Assembly: GCF_028882255.1 (NCBI RefSeq)
Contig: NZ_JARBUY010000001.1
Location: forward strand, 1,332,344-1,396,343
Source of the DNA: Maribacter polysaccharolyticus
Lineage (GTDB): Bacteria; Bacteroidota; Bacteroidia; Flavobacteriales; Flavobacteriaceae
DNA length: 64,000 bases
Direction: 5' to 3'
Position numbers and translations under genes: made by a program. The notes below the pieces were generated by a model, which worked only from the letters and a program-made list of their open reading frames with translations, was not told the origin of the DNA and searched no databases. Below, piece by piece: positions 17,776-28,687 of this stretch (positions are counted from its first letter, which is position 1; each line of letters opens with the position of its first letter).

Positions 17776-18966
17776 TTAAGAAATAACCCCTGAGCCGATC
17801 AACTCATCCCCATCATACCAAGCCACGAATTGTCCCTCGGTAATGGCCGATTGTTTTTCATCAAAATCCACATAAAGTCCATTCCCGACCTTATATAAGG
17901 TTGCTTTTTGCAAAGGTTGTCGATAGCGTATCCTTGCCATAACCTCCATGGTTTCCCCTTCCTGTAAAGCTAAATCCGTACGTATCCAATGCAACTCATC
18001 ATTGGTAACGAACAAGGTCCTACGATATAATCCCGGATGTGATTTTCCTTGACCGGTATAGATGATATTCGCATCCACATCGGTTTCTATGACATACAAT
18101 GGCTCTTTAGTGCCCCCAACATCCAAACCTTTTCGTTGGCCTTTGGTAAAATAATGCGCTCCTTGGTGTTCCCCAACGGTCTTACCGTCTTTAGCCGAAT
18201 AAATAGGCTTTTTTGAATAAAACGCCAATTCATCTTCCTTTTTCGTAAACTCCGGAATCCTTTCCATATAAGGCCCCGCCGATGCATCGACTTCAACGAT
18301 CACCCCCTTTTTGGGCTTTAATTTCTGCTGAAGAAATTCGGGCAACCTTACCTTACCGATAAAGCAAAGCCCTTGGGAATCTTTTTTATCGGCCGTGATC
18401 AAGTCATTGTCCGCAGCGATGCGTCGAACTTCCGGTTTTGTGAGTTCCCCGATCGGAAATAGTGTTCTAGACAACTGTTCTTGGGAAAGTTGGCATAAAA
18501 AATAGGATTGGTCCTTATTCCCATCAATACCCGACAAAAGCCGAAAGGTTTCCTTTCCATTCCCATCCATGAAGGAATCTTTACGACAGTAATGCCCTGT
18601 CGCAACATAATCGGCCCCCAATTCGATCGCGATCTTCATAAACACATCGAACTTTATTTCGCGATTACACAATACATCAGGGTTTGGGGTCCGCCCTTTT
18701 TCGTATTCATCGAACATATAATCCACGATACGTTCCTTGTACTCCTCACTCAAATCTACCGTTTGGAACGGAATTCCCAATTTATCGGCAACGATCATGG
18801 CATCATTACTATCTTCCAACCAAGGACATTCTTCTGAAATGGTCACGGAATCATCGTGCCAATTTTTCATAAAAAGGCCTATGACATCATATCCCTGTTC
18901 TTTCAATAGATATGCGGCCACACTCGAATCAACGCCTCCCGAAAGTCCTATAACTACTTTGTCCAT
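17776..18966 (-). CDS. mnmA: tRNA 2-thiouridine(34) synthase MnmA
   Basis: Cytoplasmic tRNA-specific 2-thiouridylase of 396 residues that installs sulfur at wobble uridine 34 of Lys, Glu and Gln tRNAs. The ATP pyrophosphatase loop GLSGGVDSS is at 7-15. The two catalytic cysteines are Cys100 ([13 protein letters not shown]) and Cys201 ([11 protein letters not shown]), which form the persulfide/disulfide pair of the bacterial enzyme. C-terminal beta-barrel sequences ([17 protein letters not shown]) are present. Length is slightly above the usual 360-370 residues because of small insertions. TAnnTTTG-like boxes lie just upstream at 18985-19000 (reverse strand), divergent from the FAS1 gene. Confidence 0.97.
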   Translation of the reverse strand: MDKVVIGLSGGVDSSVAAYLLKEQGYDVIGLFMKNWHDDSVTISEECPWLEDSNDAMIVADKLGIPFQTVDLSEEYKERIVDYMFDEYEKGRTPNPDVLCNREIKFDVFMKIAIELGADYVATGHYCRKDSFMDGNGKETFRLLSGIDGNKDQSYFLCQLSQEQLSRTLFPIGELTKPEVRRIAADNDLITADKKDSQGLCFIGKVRLPEFLQQKLKPKKGVIVEVDASAGPYMERIPEFTKKEDELAFYSKKPIYSAKDGKTVGEHQGAHYFTKGQRKGLDVGGTKEPLYVIETDVDANIIYTGQGKSHPGLYRRTLFVTNDELHWIRTDLALQEGETMEVMARIRYRQPLQKATLYKVGNGLYVDFDEKQSAITEGQFVAWYDGDELIGSGVIS

Positions 18967-19047
18967 ATTTTTTTAAAAAGAGTACAAAAATACAAAATTA
19001 GGTTATGGGATGGCATAGTTGGGCATCACCATCCCATTGATCCCATT

Positions 19048-19055
19048 TATTTTTG
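19048..19055 (+). promoter_or_regulatory. Possible -7 box of the FAS1 gene
   Basis: TATTTTTG fits the Bacteroidota TAnnTTTG box 112 bases before the start codon. A TTG lies 26 bases upstream (19019-19021), further than the usual 19-23, so this is a weak candidate. Confidence 0.3.
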
Positions 19056-19166
19056 TTAAACTTTTTCTAATTATAGTTAAACAAGAAGTAATCTTTCGTA
19101 TAATTGTTTAATCTTTTATTGCATTTCCTAAACAAAACAATTTTTAACCTTTAAAATCTACTAGAA

Positions 19167-21071
19167 ATGAAAACAAAATTCTTAAATCGATTTATGCTGT
19201 TGCTATTGGCAACATTTGTACTGGCCTGTTCCGATGATGATGACAATGGTGTTGATCACAATGACGATCCCGACATGATTGAATTGAACATTGTGGAAAC
19301 GGCCCAAGCTACGGAAAGTGTAAGCATTTTAGTTTCTGCCTTGGCAAAGGCCGATGAAAGTTCGTCAAATGATTTAATTTCAACGCTTAGTGATGAAACC
19401 ACCGATTTTACGGTTTTAGCCCCTACCAACGATGCCTTTACCGATTTATTGGAACGTTTGGACGGTTTTGACTCGCTTGATGATTTCAACGACGAACAAT
19501 TACAGGATCTTCTGGCTACTATTTTAACCTATCACGTGGTTGCAGGTGCCTCAGTTACCTCGGGAGACCTTTCCGAAGGTCAGGTCATTACTACGGTTCA
19601 GGGTGAGGATTTAATGGTCAGTTTGACCGGTGGGGTATATTTTACCGATGCAGCAGGGGAATCCGCGCAAGTTACTTTAGCCGATGTGGAAACCAATAAT
19701 GGCGTGATCCATTTAATAGATAAGGTTCTTTTACCACAGGCAGCCATTGATGCCTTGGCCGATGTACTACTTTATTCCATTACCGATTTGGCGATTGCCA
19801 CCCCAACTTTGAGCAATCTGGTTGCGGCCCTTCAAGCGGCTGATGGTGACCTTCCTACGGTTTTGGCAGGCGACGGACCGTTTACGGTTTTTGCACCGAC
19901 AGATGATGCTTTTGAAACCTTTTTATCCGATAATGGATTTGCTAGTTTAAGTGATGTGCCGGTAGACGTATTGACGCAAGTACTTTTAAACCATGTTATC
20001 AGCGGGGCGAATTTCTCCACTGATTTAACGGCAGGTTATATTTCCACCTTATCCACGGCAGGGGTAGATGGTAACAATTTGAGTATGTTGGTGGATCTTT
20101 CCAGTGGCGTTACCCTAAACGGAGTATCCTCGGTCTCAACGGCTGATGTCAAAGCCTTGAACGGAGTGGTACATATCGTGGATGCCGTAATCGGTTTACC
20201 CAATATCGTTGACCATGCGGTGGCGAATTCGGATTTGACCGAATTAGTAGGTGCCTTGACTGCTGAGGGGAATACCACCTTTACCGATTTATTGTCAGAC
20301 AGTACTACTGATTTTACGGTATTTGCACCTGTTAATACAGCCTTTACCGCATTTACCAATCCTAATTCCAATGCATTGGATGCCATATTATCGAACCATG
20401 TAATCGTTGGTACCGCGGCATTCTCTGCCAGCTTGACCAATTCCTATGTAACCACGGCCGCCACGAATTCCGATGGTGATGCCCTAAGTATGTATATCAA
20501 TACCGATGATGGGGTTACCCTTAATGGAGGCAGTATGGTTGCTGCCGCCGATATCGTAGCGACCAATGGGGTCATACATGCCGTAGATGCCGTAATTGAC
20601 CTACCGACCATCGTGACGTTCGCCGTTGCCGATCCCACATTCAGCACTTTGGTGACCGCATTGACAGAATTGACACCTGAAACGGATTTCGCCGGAATCC
20701 TATCGCGTTCGGAAGGAGGAAACACCGACGGGATAAATCCCGATTTCACGGTTTTCGCACCCACAAATGATGCCTTTGCCGCCTTGGCCTCCATTCCGGA
20801 AGAAGATGTCTTGACCCAAGTGTTATTGCATCATGTAGTGGCCGGAGCCAATGTCCGTTCCACCGATTTAACCCAGGAGGGCGATACAATGGCCACAACG
20901 TTGGAGGGTGATAGTATGACGATAACACTTCCTGGAACCGGTACGAATATAGCCGATGTAACCGATGGATCGGGAACTACCGGAATTGGCATTATCGCAG
21001 TGGACGTACAAGCCAACAACGGTGTGATCCACGTTTTGAACCAAGTAATGATACCGGATACCACGAATTAA
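19167..21071 (+). CDS. Fasciclin (FAS1) lipoprotein with four domains
   Basis: Cell-surface lipoprotein of 634 residues, lipobox VLACSDDDD (Cys21) with an acidic export signal. Four FAS1 domains are arranged in tandem at about 45-190, 195-335, 340-475 and 480-630. Each has the hallmark F-T-V-F-A-P-T/V-N/D-D/T-A-F motif (first copy FTVLAPTNDAF; later FTVFAPTDDAF, FTVFAPVNTAF, FTVFAPTNDAF) and the closing H-V-V or NGVIH(V/A)(V/L)DAV motif. FAS1 domains mediate adhesion or binding to matrix and small ligands. Domains 2 and 3 are most alike (NGV-S/V-S/N... then NGVVHIVDAVI / NGVIHAVDAVI), suggesting internal duplication. A strong terminator follows directly. Confidence 0.93.
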   Translation: MKTKFLNRFMLLLLATFVLACSDDDDNGVDHNDDPDMIELNIVETAQATESVSILVSALAKADESSSNDLISTLSDETTDFTVLAPTNDAFTDLLERLDGFDSLDDFNDEQLQDLLATILTYHVVAGASVTSGDLSEGQVITTVQGEDLMVSLTGGVYFTDAAGESAQVTLADVETNNGVIHLIDKVLLPQAAIDALADVLLYSITDLAIATPTLSNLVAALQAADGDLPTVLAGDGPFTVFAPTDDAFETFLSDNGFASLSDVPVDVLTQVLLNHVISGANFSTDLTAGYISTLSTAGVDGNNLSMLVDLSSGVTLNGVSSVSTADVKALNGVVHIVDAVIGLPNIVDHAVANSDLTELVGALTAEGNTTFTDLLSDSTTDFTVFAPVNTAFTAFTNPNSNALDAILSNHVIVGTAAFSASLTNSYVTTAATNSDGDALSMYINTDDGVTLNGGSMVAAADIVATNGVIHAVDAVIDLPTIVTFAVADPTFSTLVTALTELTPETDFAGILSRSEGGNTDGINPDFTVFAPTNDAFAALASIPEEDVLTQVLLHHVVAGANVRSTDLTQEGDTMATTLEGDSMTITLPGTGTNIADVTDGSGTTGIGIIAVDVQANNGVIHVLNQVMIPDTTN

Positions 21072-21084
21072 TTTAACTTAAATA

Positions 21085-21117
21085 GGAAAAGTCGTCTTTA
21101 TCGGCTTTTCCTTTTTT
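21085..21117 (+). terminator. Terminator after the FAS1 gene
   Basis: GGAAAAGTCG and CGGCTTTTCC pair around a short loop (one G-U pair) and are followed by six T, 14 bases after the stop codon. Confidence 0.85.
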
Positions 21118-21498
21118 GTATGCATGCAATACCTGAACATCCGGAAGCAGGAAGACCGCAAGGGAAACGAGAAAAAAATAACCGAAAGAAGGAGGCCAAT
21201 ACCTTTTCGAATATGGGCTATAATGGCTTTTGACCGACATCTTAAGGTATTCTATTATGTGATCGATGAATGGGTTATTTAAACTTCCATGATTAAAATC
21301 TGAAGCTGTTTCAGATTTGGACTTGGGAGTTTTTTTATAGTCCCAATCCTTTATTCAGGAACGAACTGACGCGCTAACTACATTACACGCCCCGTTAGCA
21401 TACAAAACCCCATACTTTACAACTTTTAATTCGGTAATTCACTATGATCCCCCATCTTTATAATCCCAAATCTTACCAAACTAAACCAAGCTAATGCT
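21118..21498. other. Non-coding interval with two small hairpins
   Basis: No coding frame is credible here. AAATCTGAA and TTCAGATTT form a perfect 9-base stem with a 5-base loop at 21296-21318. It is followed by a second imperfect hairpin (TTGGGA...TCCCAA) enclosing a run of seven T. A small RNA ending at the terminator at 21499-21532 is possible, but no promoter with both boxes was identified. Confidence 0.4.
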
Positions 21499-21532
21499 AA
21501 AAGCCCCGACTTCATGTCAGGGCTTTTTGTTT
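21499..21532 (+). terminator. Strong hairpin terminator between convergent units
   Basis: AAAGCCCCGAC and GTCAGGGCTTT pair (one mismatch), followed by TTGTTTT. The T-tract favours + strand termination, yet the preceding gene already has its own terminator. It may serve an unannotated + transcript, or act in both directions for yidC. Confidence 0.7.
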
Positions 21533-21595
21533 TATATCCATTTGGTATTCATCGGAAACCAAAATCAGCAATCCGATCTATTACGTCTAAGACAC

Positions 21596-23455
21596 CTATC
21601 GCTTACCTGTCTTTTTCTGCTCTTCGGCCTGCTCCATCATTTCGCGCATCCTACGCTGAAATTTATTCTCTTTCTTAGGCTTCTGTTTGTTCTCCTGGAT
21701 TTGGGCATGGATCTTTTCATCATCCAAGATGAATTTCTTAATCACCAACATGATTCCTATGGTAATCAAGTTCGATACAAAATAGTACAAACTTAAACCA
21801 CTGGCGTAGTTATTAAAGAAGAACAGCATCATGAAAGGCATTAAGTACATAATGAATTTCATATTGGGCATTCCTGGCTGCTGCGGCATATTCTGCCCAG
21901 TGGTCATCATCATATAAAAGAAGATGGCGATAGAGGCCAAAATCGGGAATAAACTAACATGATCCCCGTAAAAAGGAATTGAAAAACCTTCCGGGAACTG
22001 ATAAATGGCATCAAATGAAGAAAGGTCATCTGCCCATAGGAATGATTTTTGGCGCAATGCGAAAGATGTAGGGAAAAACATGAACAAAGCATAGAATATG
22101 GGCATCTGTAAAAATGCGGGCACACAACCACTCATGGGACTGACCCCTGCTTTGTTGTATAGCTTCATGGTCTCTTGCTGCTTTTTCATGGCATTATCCT
22201 TGTACTTCTCACCCAACTCCGTAATCTCCGGTTTCAAGACCTTCATTTTGGCTTGGGACAGATAGGACTTATAGGTGACCGGTGACATGGCCAAACGAAC
22301 CAAAATCGTCATGATCACAATGGCAATCCCATAAGGGAAGTACGTACTTAAAAAGGTATAGAATGGGGTGAACACATATCTATTGATCCAACCGAAAATA
22401 CCCCAACCGAAAGGAATCGAATCCGCAAGGCCCAAATCCTTATAATGCTCGAGCACGTCAACATCGGTAGGACCGTAAAACCAGTGCATGTTTTGTGAAA
22501 TTTCGCCCCCTTTCAACTCCAAAGGTACCTTGGATTCGTAAACCTTTGTAAAACCAAAGGTCCTACTTTCTTCCTCTACCAAATTCTTGGAAGACAATTC
22601 GGCGGTTTTGAAATTCTCTTTGGTAGCCAGGATCGAACTGAAGAAATGTTGCCGGTACGATAACCATTTCACATCCTCTTCGGTTTCCTCATCATCACTA
22701 CCTTCAGAAAGCTTACTTATTTTACCATCTTCATGGTTATAAGTCAATCGTGTATACCTATTTTCATATTGGATACTTTTTGAATGGCGTATCCCTTTTA
22801 ATTTCCATTCCAATTGAACCGGCTTACTGCTATTGATAACTCCACTCAAGCCTTGGGAGCGGATCGTAAAGTCGACCAGATAATCATCGGGCTTCATTTC
22901 GTACCGGAATTCCAAAAATTTATCGGGTGCCACTTTGGCTTTCATGGAAAGGACTTGGTTTTCCCCATTTTTACCCATAGCGGGTTCAAAATAAAGATCC
23001 TTGGTGTTGAGGACCCGGTTATCTGATGTGGTAAAATCCAAACCAAAAGAAGCGTTACCATCCTTTACCAAATACACCGGTACGGAGTCATAGGTTACAA
23101 AATCCCTCATTTTGGCTTCGATAATCTGACCTCCTTTATTGTCGATCTTAAGGGTAACCAGTTCATTCTCCAATGTGGTAACACCTTCTGTCGGGGTAGT
23201 AAAACCAAATGCACCTATGGCCCCTTTATAATTCGCAATCGCCGTAGAATCCTGAAGATCAATGACATTCGAGCTTTCCTCTTCCGTTATTGATGGTGTT
23301 TCTTCCTTGGCTTGGGCCTCCACCTGTTCTTGTGCGGCTTTCTCCGCTTCAAGTTCTTCTGGAGTAGGTCTGTTTTGGTAAAACATAAAAATAAGTATCC
23401 CAAAAATCAGAACAAATCCTATTATAGAATTAATATCTAACTTCTTTTCTTCCAT
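21596..23455 (-). CDS. yidC: Membrane protein insertase YidC
   Basis: Inner-membrane insertase of 619 residues that places membrane proteins into the bilayer alone or with Sec. A first membrane segment (about 8-22, IIGFVLIFGILIFMF) is followed by an acidic linker, a large periplasmic beta-domain (about 65-345) and the conserved five-helix Oxa1 core (about 370-590) with YGIAIVIMTILVRLAMSPVT, the cytoplasmic helix pair MKVLKPEITELGEKYK, and GCVPAFLQMPIFYALFMFF. The positively charged C-terminal tail (KKENKFQRRMREMMEQ) is a ribosome-binding feature. It lies 110 bases downstream of pyrG and has its own TATATTTG box at 23542-23549 (reverse strand). Confidence 0.97.
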   Translation of the reverse strand: MEEKKLDINSIIGFVLIFGILIFMFYQNRPTPEELEAEKAAQEQVEAQAKEETPSITEEESSNVIDLQDSTAIANYKGAIGAFGFTTPTEGVTTLENELVTLKIDNKGGQIIEAKMRDFVTYDSVPVYLVKDGNASFGLDFTTSDNRVLNTKDLYFEPAMGKNGENQVLSMKAKVAPDKFLEFRYEMKPDDYLVDFTIRSQGLSGVINSSKPVQLEWKLKGIRHSKSIQYENRYTRLTYNHEDGKISKLSEGSDDEETEEDVKWLSYRQHFFSSILATKENFKTAELSSKNLVEEESRTFGFTKVYESKVPLELKGGEISQNMHWFYGPTDVDVLEHYKDLGLADSIPFGWGIFGWINRYVFTPFYTFLSTYFPYGIAIVIMTILVRLAMSPVTYKSYLSQAKMKVLKPEITELGEKYKDNAMKKQQETMKLYNKAGVSPMSGCVPAFLQMPIFYALFMFFPTSFALRQKSFLWADDLSSFDAIYQFPEGFSIPFYGDHVSLFPILASIAIFFYMMMTTGQNMPQQPGMPNMKFIMYLMPFMMLFFFNNYASGLSLYYFVSNLITIGIMLVIKKFILDDEKIHAQIQENKQKPKKENKFQRRMREMMEQAEEQKKTGKR

Positions 23456-23565
23456 TTAATTATTTATCAATATTAAGTACTGCATTAAATTTTCGGCCCA
23501 ACTTTCTATATTCCCAAGAGCCCAAAAAATTTATCAGTCTGCAAATATATGCCCAAATAAGTAGA

Positions 23566-25266
<1,701 letters not shown>

Positions 25267-25503
25267 TTAGCGGGGAAATTCTTTTTGAATTTTACGGATA
25301 AGGGGTTCTAAACCATTGATTTTTATCTCCAGCATCGATCGCAACAGAATCCCTAGCTTTCCTTCAGGAAAACCTTTTTGTTGAAACCACACCAAATAAG
25401 GCTCTGGCAGGTCTACCAAATAACGGTTTTTGAACTTTCCCATAGGCATTTTATAATGGGCCAATTCAATAAGTTGCTTATAATCGGGGCCAGCCTCCAT
25501 CAT
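25267..25503 (-). CDS. DUF3820 family protein
   Basis: Small cytoplasmic protein of 78 residues. It shows the DUF3820 core: MPMGKFKNRYLVDLPEPYLVWF followed by KGFPEGKLGILL (given here in two pieces). Homologues were named putative quorum-sensing-regulated virulence factors, but the biochemical role is not established. No catalytic motif is evident. It lies between pyrG and a DUF922 gene on the same strand. Confidence 0.8.
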   Translation of the reverse strand: MMEAGPDYKQLIELAHYKMPMGKFKNRYLVDLPEPYLVWFQQKGFPEGKLGILLRSMLEIKINGLEPLIRKIQKEFPR

Positions 25504-25568
25504 TTAATATTTTCTAAAGTGGATATCGAATTTAAAGTATTTTCTTAGGATACCGGTACCAATACCCC

Positions 25569-26096
25569 TCAATTTTGCAATGCTTCCTTTATGCGGGTGT
25601 TCCATAAGGCCTGTTGCACCTTATCCCTCGAAAAATCGGTTTCCCTATCGTATTGACCTTGATACGCTTCCAGTTCCTTCAGGATTTCACGATAGATCGT
25701 TTTAACTTCTTGCTTTATATTTTGGGTAAACGTGCTTTGGGCCAAACAAGCGCCCAATTTACGGGCATAGAGTTCGGAAATATCAAAATGGAGTTGTTCA
25801 TGGCTTAGAATCGTTGAATCGCATAAATGGGGGCGGTACCACGATTTATCGGGATAAAAATACGCCGAGACCTTAAAATCGACATTTAATTTACCGCTGG
25901 TATAGGAGGTGGAAAACCCGTAGGATATTCCGCTTGCCGTAACTGCTGCCGCCCTGTCATTTTGCGGGGCCCGACCTTTAAAGTCATCCCAGGATAGGCG
26001 ATGATCTGGGCTCCATGCGATTTCAGGGTCTTCCTGGGCATGACCTAAGCCCATACCCACAAGGAACAACGGTAAAATATACTTTAAAGCACCCAA
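25569..26096 (-). CDS. DUF922 family predicted metalloprotease
   Basis: Exported protein of 175 residues with a cleavable signal ending LGHAQ. The WSPDHRLSWDDFKG segment near the N-terminus and SHEQLHFDISELYARKL identify DUF922; His99, Glu100 and His103 form a HExxH zinc motif, so peptidase activity is plausible. The start codon overlaps the end of the OsmC gene by 13 bases, which implies translational coupling. The function in Bacteroidota is not established. Confidence 0.8.
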   Translation of the reverse strand: MGALKYILPLFLVGMGLGHAQEDPEIAWSPDHRLSWDDFKGRAPQNDRAAAVTASGISYGFSTSYTSGKLNVDFKVSAYFYPDKSWYRPHLCDSTILSHEQLHFDISELYARKLGACLAQSTFTQNIKQEVKTIYREILKELEAYQGQYDRETDFSRDKVQQALWNTRIKEALQN

Positions 26097-26488
26097 TTGA
26101 AGGAAATCACTTTCTCAATTTCAGGATTCAGGCTGTAAAGTACCGGACAGGTTCTGGCCGTATTTTCCAAAATTTTGCGATGCTTGTCGGATAGCGTTGA
26201 AGGCAATTTTAATTCCACTTCGATTTTACCGATCCTTCGGGGGTCGGTTGCCATATGTTTGGTTACCTCAGCCGTAGTATCGCCCAAATCGATTTCCAAA
26301 TCCCGCGCTTTGATCCCCATCATGGTGATCATGCAACTGGCCAAACCCGTCGCAACGGTATCGGTGGGTGAAAAAGCCGCTCCCAACCCATTGTTATCAA
26401 CGGGCGCATCGGTAATAAAAGCATCTCCAGATCGTTCGTGCTCACAAATTGTCCTTAGATTTCCCGTATAGGTTACTTTTGAGGTCAT
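26084..26488 (-). CDS. OsmC/Ohr family peroxiredoxin
   Basis: Thiol-dependent hydroperoxide-reducing protein of 134 residues. The two redox cysteines of the family are present: Cys52 in ATGLASCMITMMG and Cys114 in ARTCPVLYSL. The N-terminal beta-strands and GLGAAFSPTD match OsmC proteins; the overall pattern is closer to the YhfA/OsmC branch than to Ohr. Its stop overlaps the downstream DUF922 start, and it begins two bases from the end of the LysM gene. It would detoxify organic peroxides in the cytoplasm. Confidence 0.88.
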   Translation of the reverse strand: MTSKVTYTGNLRTICEHERSGDAFITDAPVDNNGLGAAFSPTDTVATGLASCMITMMGIKARDLEIDLGDTTAEVTKHMATDPRRIGKIEVELKLPSTLSDKHRKILENTARTCPVLYSLNPEIEKVISFNWVL

Positions 26489-26489
26489 A

Positions 26490-28685
26490 CTATTTATTTG
26501 CTTGGATTACCCTTAGGCTATCGATAGCCATAATATAGGAGGCTTGGTTAAAATATCCGGAGTTTAAATCCTTTTCGTAAGAAAATTTATTCCCGGTATA
26601 CTCCGTTTCCCCGATAATTTTGGAAACATCCATTAAATCGTTTTTATAGGCCAGTTTCAAAAGTAGGTCATAGGTTAAATCAAAACCTCTTACCGCGTAC
26701 CGATCCGGAACATCACCAAAACGTTTCGAATAACTCTTTACAAAAGCATTGTTTTCCACTTCACGATGTACCGAAGGATAAGTGAAATGAAGGTTCGATA
26801 AATGGGTACTGGAAATAATATCATTGTCGAACGCCTTGTTCTTGTTCGTCGTGAACATACGTACTTTGACCTTTTCCTCACTCGTTTCCGAATCCAGGAA
26901 AGAGCCCTCAAAAGCATTTAAGATGGAAACCACACTGGAGGTCAATTTAAAGTTCTCGGTTTCCACAAATACCCAATTTTCGACTTCTTCCGACAACAAG
27001 GATGCCAATTTATCCCTATTGATCCCAATATTTTCTTTTTCCTCTATGACCCCGAGTACTTTCGCGTTAGGGAATTTTCGTAAAATCAAGGCCTTGGCCT
27101 CTTTACTTTTTTCATCGGCGATGATGATGATGTTCTCATTCGTTAACTTTTCTTCTACGAACGACAACATCCTTTCACGTAAAACCTCATCAGAGGTATA
27201 CGAAAAATACACATTACCCAAACTCAGATCGCTATTGGCGGGTATTGGGGCAATTACGGGAACATTATAGGTCGAAGCCCGGACAGCAACTTCCTTCAGG
27301 GAAGGAAGATCCAATGGCCCCACGATCGCACTTACGTCGGCCAGGTTCTCCTTGAGCAGTATCTCTTTGGTCTTTGCAAGATCCAATTGATTGTCAAAGG
27401 TTTTTACATCGACCGAAACACCCAACTTCGCTACGGAATCAATGGCCATTAAGGCCCCTGAATACAGCCCCAAGCTATACTTTAGACTATTTCTGCCTTC
27501 AATGGTTTCCTTTACCCCTTCCTTATCCTTTAAATCCAGACGATCCAAACGAAAGGGCAACAGGAACATCAATTTCGGACGGTTTAAGGTATTGATACTG
27601 TCCAACAGGTCGATTTTATCGAGAACCAAAGAATTCCGAACTTCAAAATTACCTGTATGGTCCTTGGGCAATTTCAATACCATCCCGGCTTTTAGCCCTT
27701 CTTTTAAATCCGGGTTCAACGCCAAAAGCTCTTTATAGGTAACCCCTAATTTACGGGTCAAGGAAAATTCGGTCTGTTTTGGTTTTACCTCGTAAAAGAT
27801 ATAATTATCGGTATTGACTTCCCCCGGGTCGATCTTCTGCACCGGAATTCGGATGACCATTCCCTCCTTTAATCCTCCCCGTTCCGCTATTTCAGGATTC
27901 AATCGAACGATTTCGTCCGATTTTACATTGAACTGTTTTTCCAAACGGTAAAAATTCATCTTTGGAGGAACGGTATAGGACTGGAACAACTGTGTTTCCT
28001 GATCTTCGATCGTACTTCCGGGAAGCTTAGGCATCCTCAACTCCTGACCACTGGCCAAATAATCCGTAGTCTTGGAAAGTCCGGGATTCAACACCACCAT
28101 ACTATCTATGGTAATACCAAACTTATTGGCAATACTCCATCGTGTCTCTTTTGGAGCAACGGTATATATTTCAAAATCCTCCTCATTAAAAGTTGAACCC
28201 TCCTCGGGATCCACCCTTTTATACTTGGGTATTTTAAGCCGCATCCCTTTTTTGAGTTGGGAAGAGTACAATTCGGAATTGTATCGCTTTAAGTCATCCT
28301 CGGTAATATGATAACGCTGGGAAATTCCGTAGAGGGTTTCCCGTTTTCTAACTTTATGAACGGTAAAACCCATGGGTTTTTCCTGTACCGGTTCCGCTTT
28401 TTCAAAAAGGGCAACCGGTTTTTCCCCTTGAGGTCGTACGGTATCCCCGGGAACCCCTGCCGCTATCGGAATCACCAAAATAGTATTCTCTTTAATAGCC
28501 TCACCCCGTTTTATTTCCTTATTATAGGTAAGGATCGTGTTCGGACTAACTTCGTATTGCTTGGAAATACCCTCCAATGTCTCCCCTTTTTTCACCGCAT
28601 GTGTGGTAAATTTTTGAGCCATTGCCGATCCTCCCAAAAAGATAAAAAGAAGCAATACAATACTATTCTTGAAAAACTGATTCAT
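26490..28685 (-). CDS. LysM repeat protein fused to a type 1 periplasmic-binding domain
   Basis: Exported protein of 731 residues. The start is set at MNQFFKNSIVLLLF (28685), two bases after the guaA stop; an ATG four codons earlier would overlap guaA. After a signal ending GGSAMAQ come five LysM units at about 25-70, 105-150, 160-210, 220-270 and 280-325. The first two are canonical (VKKGETLEGISKQY, VRKRETLYGISQRY), the last three degenerate. Residues about 370-730 resemble a leucine/amino-acid receptor of the PBP1 class (VSAIVGPLDLPSLKEVA, VPVIAPIPANSDL, RYAVRGFDLTYDLLLKLA). No ABC transporter genes are adjacent. It probably anchors to peptidoglycan and senses a ligand or acts in wall assembly (inference). 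Confidence 0.85.
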   Translation of the reverse strand: MNQFFKNSIVLLLFIFLGGSAMAQKFTTHAVKKGETLEGISKQYEVSPNTILTYNKEIKRGEAIKENTILVIPIAAGVPGDTVRPQGEKPVALFEKAEPVQEKPMGFTVHKVRKRETLYGISQRYHITEDDLKRYNSELYSSQLKKGMRLKIPKYKRVDPEEGSTFNEEDFEIYTVAPKETRWSIANKFGITIDSMVVLNPGLSKTTDYLASGQELRMPKLPGSTIEDQETQLFQSYTVPPKMNFYRLEKQFNVKSDEIVRLNPEIAERGGLKEGMVIRIPVQKIDPGEVNTDNYIFYEVKPKQTEFSLTRKLGVTYKELLALNPDLKEGLKAGMVLKLPKDHTGNFEVRNSLVLDKIDLLDSINTLNRPKLMFLLPFRLDRLDLKDKEGVKETIEGRNSLKYSLGLYSGALMAIDSVAKLGVSVDVKTFDNQLDLAKTKEILLKENLADVSAIVGPLDLPSLKEVAVRASTYNVPVIAPIPANSDLSLGNVYFSYTSDEVLRERMLSFVEEKLTNENIIIIADEKSKEAKALILRKFPNAKVLGVIEEKENIGINRDKLASLLSEEVENWVFVETENFKLTSSVVSILNAFEGSFLDSETSEEKVKVRMFTTNKNKAFDNDIISSTHLSNLHFTYPSVHREVENNAFVKSYSKRFGDVPDRYAVRGFDLTYDLLLKLAYKNDLMDVSKIIGETEYTGNKFSYEKDLNSGYFNQASYIMAIDSLRVIQANK

Positions 28686-28687
28686 AA

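Noticed and set aside
20036-20440. Long antisense frame inside the FAS1 gene, and similar ones elsewhere
   Set aside because: Opposite-strand shadow caused by the biased codon use of the repeated domains.
25569-26096. The DUF922 protein as a fifth RDHR-motif protein
   Set aside because: Its PDHR lies 10 residues after the cleavage site inside the conserved DUF922 motif, without the preceding Q-x-x-R context.
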